Assembly: GCA_025934455.1 (NCBI GenBank)
Contig: JAICYA010000028.1
Span: 1-11,399 of the forward strand
Direction: 5' to 3'
From: Rudaea sp.
Lineage (GTDB): Bacteria; Pseudomonadota; Gammaproteobacteria; Xanthomonadales; Rhodanobacteraceae
DNA length: 11,399 bases
Program-made: the position numbers and the translations under genes
In this document: positions 6,928 through 11,399 of the stretch, in pieces
Layout: every line of letters starts with the position of its first letter
Position numbering within the stretch: the first letter of the stretch is position 1
The notes under the pieces: model-generated
Told to the model about the DNA's origin: nothing
What the model saw: the letters and a program-made list of their open reading frames with translations, nothing else
The model's database searches: none

Positions 6928-7671
6928 CTAGGGCATGTACATCCCGCCATTCACGTGCAATGTTTCCCCGGTTATGTAATTCGCGGACGGCGAAGCGAGG
7001 AACAGCACCGCGTCGGCGATGTCCTGCGCGGCGCCGAGCCTGCCGAGCGCGATGTTCGGCAGCAGCGCCTTGCGCTGATCGTCGGTAAGGGCGCGCGTCA
7101 TGTCGGTGTCGATGAAACCGGGCGCCACCACATTCACGGTGATGCCGCGCGAACCGATCTCGCGTGCGAGCGATTTGGAAAACGCGATGATGCCGGCCTT
7201 GGCCGCCGCGTAATTCGCCTGCCCCGGATTGCCGGTCAGGCCGACGACAGAGGCGATGCTGACGATGCGGCCGCGGCGCGCCTTCATCATGCCGCGCATC
7301 ACCGCTTTCGAGGTGCGATAAACGGACGACAGATTCGTGTCGAGGATGGCCTGCCAGTCTTCGTCCTTCATGCGCATGAGCAACTGGTCGCGCGTGATGC
7401 CGGCATTGTTGACGAGAATGGATACGCTGCCGAATTCCTTGGCGATGTCGTCGACCAGTGTTTCGACCGCAGCGCTGTCGGTGACATTGAGCACGCGGCC
7501 GACTCCACCGTGCGTGGCAAGCCGCTGGCCGATGGCCTGCGCGCCGACTTCGCTGGTAGCGGTGCCGATCACTATTGCGCCGTGCGCGGCGAGCGTGTCG
7601 GCGATGGCCGCGCCGATGCCGCGGCTGGCGCCGGTGACGAGGGCGATTTCGTCTTGCAGGATTCCACTCAT
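6928..7671 (-). CDS. fabG: 3-oxoacyl-[acyl-carrier-protein] reductase
   Basis: FabG reduces 3-oxoacyl-ACP to 3-hydroxyacyl-ACP with NADPH, the first reduction of each elongation cycle. The 247-residue short-chain dehydrogenase has the cofactor loop TGASRGIG at 13-20, NNAG at 88-91, Asn113, catalytic Ser141, and YAAAK with Tyr154 and Lys158. The family C terminus [13 protein letters not shown] is intact. The ATG at 7671 is chosen over a GTG at 7677: it overlaps the fabD stop as ATGA, and GGAGAG lies 5 nt upstream of it but directly abuts the GTG. Translation is probably coupled to fabD. Its place between fabD and acpP supports the FabG call over other SDR enzymes. Confidence 0.98.
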   Translation of the reverse strand: MSGILQDEIALVTGASRGIGAAIADTLAAHGAIVIGTATSEVGAQAIGQRLATHGGVGRVLNVTDSAAVETLVDDIAKEFGSVSILVNNAGITRDQLLMRMKDEDWQAILDTNLSSVYRTSKAVMRGMMKARRGRIVSIASVVGLTGNPGQANYAAAKAGIIAFSKSLAREIGSRGITVNVVAPGFIDTDMTRALTDDQRKALLPNIALGRLGAAQDIADAVLFLASPSANYITGETLHVNGGMYMP

Positions 7672-8609
7672 TGCCACTCTCCAATTGCCTGCGTCATATC
7701 CCCCGGCGCACCGATGGCACGACCATCAAGTGTACGGTCGATGCGCTTGAGCAGTCCGGTCAGCACCTTGCCCGGACCGCACTCGGCGACGCGGGTGGCG
7801 CCGCGCGCCGCAAGCTGCTGGACACTTTCAGTCCAGCGCACAGGCGAATACAACTGGCGTGCGAGGGCGCCGCGAATGTCCTCGATACGATCGTAGGACT
7901 TTGCCTCAACATTCTGAATTATTGGAATTTTCGGCAACGACCATGTGATGGCGTCGAACTTGCGCGCCAGCGCGTCCGCAGCACCGCGCATCAGCGCGCA
8001 ATGCGAAGGCACGCTGACCGCCAGCTTCACCGCCTTGCGCACGCCGAGCTCGGCCAGGCGCGCGATCACCCGGTCCACGGCGGCGACATTGCCGGCAATG
8101 ACGAGTTGCCCCGGCGCGTTGTAATTGACCGGCGCGACCACTTCGCCGTTGGCGACTTCCTCGCAAACTGTCGCGATCTGCGCATCGTCGCCGCCGAGGA
8201 TCGCAGCCATGGCGCCGACGCCGGGTGGCACCGCCGCCTGCATCAGGCGTCCGCGTTCGCCCACCAGCGCGGCAGCCTCGCGCAGGCCAAGTACGCCGGC
8301 GCAAACCAGCGCGGCGTATTCGCCCAAACTGTGTCCGGCCAGCAACGCGGGTGTTGCGCCGCCGCGCTCATGCCATACGCGCCACACGGCCACGCCGGCC
8401 GCGAGCAGGGCCGGCTGGGTGTTCTCCGTGCGATTGAGGTCTTCTTCCGGGCCGCGCTGGGACAGTGCCCACAGGTCGACGCCCGCGCCCGCGGAAGCTT
8501 CGTCGAAGGTGGATTTGACCACGGAATATTCGCTGCCGAGTTCGGCGAGCATGCCGAGCGACTGCGAACCCTGGCCGGGAAAAACAAAAGCGAGATTGGC
8601 TGCCTGCAT
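7668..8609 (-). CDS. fabD: Malonyl-CoA:ACP transacylase
   Basis: FabD moves malonyl groups from malonyl-CoA to ACP, supplying the extender for fatty acid synthesis. The 313-residue protein opens [16 protein letters not shown], has the nucleophile elbow GHSLGEY at 92-98 (Ser94; Ser92 in E. coli), Arg119 for the malonyl carboxylate, and VPSHCALM with His203 completing the dyad. The C-terminal [16 protein letters not shown] matches the family. Length is normal (E. coli 309). The start lies 35 nt after fabH with no recognisable Shine-Dalgarno sequence (the last bases are GACGCTC). The conserved N terminus nevertheless makes this ATG the clear choice. It overlaps fabG by 4 nt. Confidence 0.97.
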   Translation of the reverse strand: MQAANLAFVFPGQGSQSLGMLAELGSEYSVVKSTFDEASAGAGVDLWALSQRGPEEDLNRTENTQPALLAAGVAVWRVWHERGGATPALLAGHSLGEYAALVCAGVLGLREAAALVGERGRLMQAAVPPGVGAMAAILGGDDAQIATVCEEVANGEVVAPVNYNAPGQLVIAGNVAAVDRVIARLAELGVRKAVKLAVSVPSHCALMRGAADALARKFDAITWSLPKIPIIQNVEAKSYDRIEDIRGALARQLYSPVRWTESVQQLAARGATRVAECGPGKVLTGLLKRIDRTLDGRAIGAPGDMTQAIGEWQ

Positions 8610-8644
8610 GAGCGTCAGCGATTTCTACAAAGGGGAAAAGTCGA

Positions 8645-9616
8645 TCAATACCGGAGCAGCGCCGAACCCCAGGTGAATCCGCCGCCGAAGGCTTCCAGCA
8701 GCAGCAACTGGCCGCGCTGTACCTTGCCGGTGCGCACCGCGTAATCCAGCGCCAGCGGCACTGAACCGGACGACGTGTTGCCATGCTTGTCGACGGTGAC
8801 GACGACGCGATCCATGGGCATGTCGAGCCGCTTGGCCTTGGCCTGGATGATGCGCAGGTTGGCATGGTGCGGTATCAGCCAGTCGATGGCGTGCTTGTCC
8901 AGACCGTTCGCGGCAAGCGTCTCGTCGACGACGCGGTCGAGCGTCTTCACCGCGACCTTGAACACTTCGCTGCCAGCCATGAGTACCTTGACGCCGGCAT
9001 TCTTCTCGCCGGGCTTGAAGCCTGCGGAAACCCCGACCGGGTTCCACAGCAATTCCTTGTAACCGCCGTCGGCATGGATGTGCGTGGACAGGATGCCAGG
9101 TTCGTCCGCGGCCTTGAGCACGACCGCTCCGGCGCCGTCGCCGAACAGCACGCAGGTGCCGCGGTCGGACCAGTCGAGCATGCGCGAGAGCGTTTCCGCA
9201 CCTACCACGAGCGCGGTCTTGACCGCGCCGGAACGGATGAACTTGTCGGCGATGGACAACGCGTAGACGAAGCCCGAGCACGCGGCGTTGACGTCGAATG
9301 CGGCGCAGCCGTTCGCGCCCAGGCGATGCTGCAACAGGCAGGCAGTCGAGGGAAAGATCAGGTCCGGCGTGGTCGTGCCGACGATCAGCAGTTCAACCTC
9401 GCTGGCCTTGACCCCGGCCGCTTCCAGCGCCGCGCGCGACGCACCCTCGGCCAGATCGCAGGTGGTCTGGCCTTCGGCGGCGATGTGGCGCTGGCGGATG
9501 CCGGTGCGCGACGCGATCCACTCGTCGGAGGTGTCGACGAGCTTTTCCAGATCGGCGTTGGTGAGCACCTTTTCCGGCAGGAAACTGCCGGTACCGGCGA
9601 TGCGTGCGTAAATCAG
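8645..9616 (-). CDS. fabH: 3-oxoacyl-[acyl-carrier-protein] synthase III, probable non-ATG start
   Basis: FabH starts fatty acid synthesis by condensing acetyl-CoA with malonyl-ACP. From CTG at 9616 it has 323 residues (E. coli 317). The triad is Cys113 (NAACSGF), His250 (IPHHANLRI, usually HQAN) and Asn280 (HGNTSSGS). The conserved first strand [16 protein letters not shown] is coded in frame, but no ATG, GTG or TTG precedes it, even back into rpmF. The first usual start is GTG at 9568, which would remove this strand and leave 307 residues. CTG at 9616 sits 8 nt after AGGGG and is preferred. ATT at 9613 is the alternative and would give a start exactly like E. coli (M-Y-x-x-I). The gene follows rpmF by 35 nt; plsX, usual between them in E. 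coli, is absent. Function is secure, the start less so. Confidence 0.93.
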   Translation of the reverse strand: MIYARIAGTGSFLPEKVLTNADLEKLVDTSDEWIASRTGIRQRHIAAEGQTTCDLAEGASRAALEAAGVKASEVELLIVGTTTPDLIFPSTACLLQHRLGANGCAAFDVNAACSGFVYALSIADKFIRSGAVKTALVVGAETLSRMLDWSDRGTCVLFGDGAGAVVLKAADEPGILSTHIHADGGYKELLWNPVGVSAGFKPGEKNAGVKVLMAGSEVFKVAVKTLDRVVDETLAANGLDKHAIDWLIPHHANLRIIQAKAKRLDMPMDRVVVTVDKHGNTSSGSVPLALDYAVRTGKVQRGQLLLLEAFGGGFTWGSALLRY

Positions 9617-9624
9617 AGCGCTAT

Positions 9625-9629
9625 CCCCT
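9625..9629 (-). promoter_or_regulatory. Ribosome binding site supporting a CTG start of fabH
   Basis: AGGGG on the minus strand lies 8 nt before CTG (9614-9616) and 11 nt before ATT (9611-9613). It is the only SD-like sequence near the expected N terminus. It is about 56 nt upstream of the GTG at 9568, too far to serve that codon. Confidence 0.5.
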
Positions 9630-9651
9630 GAGTGCGGATGCGGCGAAGAAA

Positions 9652-9846
9652 TCAGTCTTCGTCTTTGACGGATACCTTGTCCGCAATCACCTTGCGGCCA
9701 CGATAGTAGCCGTCCTTGGTGACGTTGTGGCGCACGTGCACTTCGCCCGAGGTCGGGTCGGTGCCGAGCTGCTTGGCGCTCAGCGCGTCGTGGGCGCGGC
9801 GCATGCCGCGGCGGGACGGGGATTTACGGCTTTTGGCAACGGCCAT
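9652..9846 (-). CDS. rpmF: 50S ribosomal protein L32
   Basis: A small basic protein of the large ribosomal subunit, 64 residues. It opens [20 protein letters not shown] and contains [17 protein letters not shown], the L32 signature. It has no cysteines, so it is the zinc-free form, as in E. coli. GGAG lies 9 nt upstream of the ATG. It follows yceD by 34 nt in the universal yceD-rpmF pair. The acidic tail VSVKDED is a short extension past the E. coli end. Nothing else is unusual. Confidence 0.98.
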   Translation of the reverse strand: MAVAKSRKSPSRRGMRRAHDALSAKQLGTDPTSGEVHVRHNVTKDGYYRGRKVIADKVSVKDED

Positions 9847-9880
9847 GACGCATTACTCCAGATTGGACTTGCTTGCAGAT

Positions 9881-10390
9881 TTATTTGTGCTTGAGGTTTT
9901 GCAGCACGGCAAAGGGATTTCCGGGTTCCTTCACGTCGTCCCGCACGGTGCCGGTAAATTCCGGCTCCTGGTATTCCGCTCCCGGCTTCACCGGCACTGC
10001 CGGCAAGGCCAGGATCAATTCGTCTTCGACCACGTCGGCCAGGTGCAGGGCGCCGTCCGCCGTGAGCAGCGGCTCGTAATCGCCGGGCAATCCTGCCTCG
10101 TCTTCTTCACGCGCGATCAGCCCCAGGCGCGTGTCCACATGAACCGGCAGCCGGAAAACGTCCAGCGTGCGCTGGCAGGTCAGCGGCAGCGACGTATCCG
10201 CGCGCACGCGCAGATGCGCTACGCCCAGATCGTCCTTGCCGAATTCCAGATCGAAATCCACGGCGCCATCACTGGCTGCCAGACTGCCGCGCAAGCGCGG
10301 CAACGAGGCGAGCGGCAAACTCCCCTGAAACGACCGCCGCGCCTGCACCATGCGCCACGCGTCCACGGATTCCGGTAACACGTTGTTCAT
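9881..10390 (-). CDS. yceD: YceD/DUF177 family protein (23S rRNA accumulation)
   Basis: YceD proteins are needed for normal 23S rRNA accumulation in E. coli and plants; the mechanism is unclear. The 169-residue protein has LPESVDAWRMVQARRSFQG at the N terminus, LPLTCQRTL at 68-76 and the family block VEDELILALPAVP at 121-133. The usual Cys-x-x-Cys (CQRC in E. coli) is CQRT here, so one of the paired cysteines is lost. The ATG at 10390 is chosen because LPExxDAWRMV is the conserved family start. An in-frame TTG at 10429 falls on the -35 box. There is no Shine-Dalgarno sequence, and the predicted transcription start is about 4 nt upstream, so the message may be nearly leaderless. It is the first gene of the minus-strand operon. 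Confidence 0.93.
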   Translation of the reverse strand: MNNVLPESVDAWRMVQARRSFQGSLPLASLPRLRGSLAASDGAVDFDLEFGKDDLGVAHLRVRADTSLPLTCQRTLDVFRLPVHVDTRLGLIAREEDEAGLPGDYEPLLTADGALHLADVVEDELILALPAVPVKPGAEYQEPEFTGTVRDDVKEPGNPFAVLQNLKHK

Positions 10391-10400
10391 GGCGCGCGGG

Positions 10401-10429
10401 ATGGTAGGTGCCGCAGTGCACAAAGTCAA
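10401..10429 (-). promoter_or_regulatory. Sigma70-type promoter of the yceD-rpmF-fab operon
   Basis: On the minus strand TTGACT (10424-10429, five of six) and TACCAT (10401-10406, four of six) are separated by exactly 17 bp. Transcription would start near 10394, only about 4 nt before the yceD ATG at 10390. This is the best promoter match in the window, and it sits where the operon should begin, between divergent genes. Confidence 0.6.
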
Positions 10430-10470
10430 TCGAATCCGTTCAGAGTCGAAGGTTTACCCGACGCCATGGT

Positions 10471-10965
10471 TTGGGCAAACTGCACGCTCGCAACGGGGAA
10501 ATCCGCATCGAATCCACTCTCGTCATCGTCGCCGTCTGCCTGGTCCTGGCTGTGCTGTGGCTGTGGCTGCGCGACCGCGGCGAGCGCGGCCGCCAGAACG
10601 CCATCCGTGCCCTGCTCGACAGCGCCGACCTGCTGGAATCGCGCCTGCAGGAATGCCGCGAACGCACGCAGCATTTGCGCGACATGCTCACCGTCCTGCC
10701 CGAGGAAATGAGCGCGCGCGCCGACAGTGCCCTGCAGACCGACGCCAAGGTGCAGGCCGCGCTCAAGGATCTGCTCGCGCACCGCTTGTGGATCCAGCAA
10801 CATTCCGCGGCCGCCACACCGCGCGAACTGGCACAGGCCCAGCAGGCGTTGGATCAGTCCGGCGCCACCTTGCAGTCCCAACTCGACCGCCTCGCCGCCA
10901 TCGCTGCGGACTTGCAGCACGCGCAAACCGAATCGCGCACCTTGCAAAAACCCAAGTCGGTATGA
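10471..10965 (+). CDS. Unrecognised membrane-anchored coiled-coil protein
   Basis: I do not recognise a family. From TTG at 10471 the protein has 164 residues: a short basic N terminus, one hydrophobic segment STLVIVAVCLVLAVLWLWL (residues 15-33), then the basic RDRGERGRQN, and about 120 residues rich in Ala, Leu, Gln, Arg and Glu with heptad-like spacing, likely helical coiled coil, with no conserved enzyme motif. It resembles a single-pass inner-membrane protein with a cytoplasmic coiled coil. The start is uncertain. GTG at 10408 would put coding sequence through the divergent yceD promoter; TTG 10471 lacks a Shine-Dalgarno sequence; ATC at 10507 lies 8 nt after GGGG but is a rare start. 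The stop overlaps the maf start (ATGA), so the pair is probably co-translated. Confidence 0.7.
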   Translation: MGKLHARNGEIRIESTLVIVAVCLVLAVLWLWLRDRGERGRQNAIRALLDSADLLESRLQECRERTQHLRDMLTVLPEEMSARADSALQTDAKVQAALKDLLAHRLWIQQHSAAATPRELAQAQQALDQSGATLQSQLDRLAAIAADLQHAQTESRTLQKPKSV

Positions 10966-11399
10966 CTACGCTGGCCGACGTCGATCTGGTTCTGGCTTCG
11001 ACTTCGCGCTACCGGCGCGAGCTGTTGGCGCGACTGACGCCGCATTTTCGCTGTGTCGCGCCGGATGTCGACGAGAAGCCGCTGCCGGACGAGTCGCCCG
11101 CCGCACTCACCCATCGTCTCGCCCTCGCCAAGGCGCAGGCCGTGGCCGCGAAAAATCCCGGCACCATCGTGATTGGCTCGGACCAGACCGCCGATCTCGG
11201 TGGCCGCGTGCTTGGAAAACCCGGCAGCGTGGCGGCGGCCTGCGCGCAACTGGCTGCGTGTTCGGGACGCACGGTGGCGTTCCATACCGGGTTGTGCGTG
11301 ATCGATGCGCGCCATTCGCCGCATCGCGTCCTCGCCGCGCAGGACGTCACGCGCGTGCATTTCCGCACCCTCGATGCGGGCATGATCGCCCGCTACGTC
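10962..11399 (+). CDS. Maf-family nucleotide pyrophosphatase, YceF-like, N-terminal 146 codons (cut by window edge)
   Basis: Maf proteins hydrolyse nucleoside triphosphates to monophosphate and pyrophosphate, acting mainly on non-canonical nucleotides; E. coli YceF prefers 7-methyl-GTP. The visible part opens MTTLADVDLVLASTSRYRRE, with the phosphate-binding STSxxRR at 13-19, APDVDEKPLPDESP at 33-46, and GSDQTADLGG with catalytic Asp74, followed by GKPGSVAAA. VDE and GSDQ are shared with YceF and differ from the DE and DT of YhdE-type enzymes. The position next to divergent yceD-rpmF is also that of E. coli yceF. Specificity is inferred from these points only. About a quarter of the protein lies past the right edge. 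The ATG overlaps the preceding stop by 4 nt. Confidence 0.92.
   Translation, partial: MTTLADVDLVLASTSRYRRELLARLTPHFRCVAPDVDEKPLPDESPAALTHRLALAKAQAVAAKNPGTIVIGSDQTADLGGRVLGKPGSVAAACAQLAACSGRTVAFHTGLCVIDARHSPHRVLAAQDVTRVHFRTLDAGMIARYV

Noticed and set aside
7672..7677. GTG start two codons upstream for fabG
   Set aside because: The Shine-Dalgarno sequence directly abuts this GTG; the ATG at 7671 has correct spacing and an ATGA overlap.
6830..7684. A 364-residue frame that would fuse an N-terminal domain to ACP
   Set aside because: The added part is fabG read out of frame, and acpP has its own ATG with a strong GAGGG site.
10469..10480. Small dyad GTTTG-GG-CAAAC near the coiled-coil gene start, a possible operator
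   Set aside because: The arms are only 5 bp, there is no matching second copy and no promoter is placed beside it; likely chance.
1..11399. CRISPR array, tRNA or rRNA genes
   Set aside because: No regularly spaced direct repeats and no tRNA or rRNA signature sequences were seen on reading both strands.

Overview
This is a GC-rich, densely packed chromosomal window from a gammaproteobacterium. It most likely belongs to the Xanthomonadales (Lysobacterales): the PilZ protein, including its C-terminal SDKPTYTM, closely resembles what I remember of Xanthomonas PilZ. The genus cannot be fixed from the sequence alone. The layout is the classical fatty-acid-synthesis cluster known from E. coli (yceF / yceD-rpmF-plsX-fabH-fabD-fabG-acpP-fabF-pabC-mltG-tmk-holB), with several changes.

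Minus strand, in transcription order from about 10.4 kb down to 1: yceD, rpmF, fabH, fabD, fabG, acpP, fabF, pabB, mltG, tmk, holB, pilZ and the first 277 codons of glmM, which runs off the left edge. Genes are separated by 0-60 bp or overlap by 4 bp (ATGA). The exceptions are the two gaps around acpP (98 and 123 bp), which hold a candidate promoter and tandem hairpins. Plus strand, from about 10.4 kb to the right edge: an unrecognised membrane-anchored coiled-coil protein, overlapping by 4 bp a Maf/YceF-type nucleotide pyrophosphatase that is cut by the right edge. The two transcription units diverge from the 10391-10470 region, where a good sigma70-type promoter faces the fab genes.

Together the genes supply ribosome parts (YceD, L32), fatty acid initiation and elongation (FabH, FabD, FabG, ACP, FabF), p-aminobenzoate for folate (PabB), peptidoglycan strand termination (MltG), dTTP synthesis (Tmk), the replicative clamp loader (HolB), type IV pilus assembly (PilZ) and UDP-GlcNAc precursor synthesis (GlmM). 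This is a growth-linked housekeeping operon.

I did not find a mobile element, CRISPR array, RNA gene or obviously new system. The points worth a second look are: fabH has no ATG/GTG/TTG start that keeps its first core strand; the yceD promoter predicts a nearly leaderless mRNA; hairpins between acpP and fabF look like a terminator or attenuator; plsX and pabC are missing from their usual slots; PabB has Ala at a position that is Lys in E. coli PabB; and a c-di-GMP-blind PilZ is tightly coupled to glmM.
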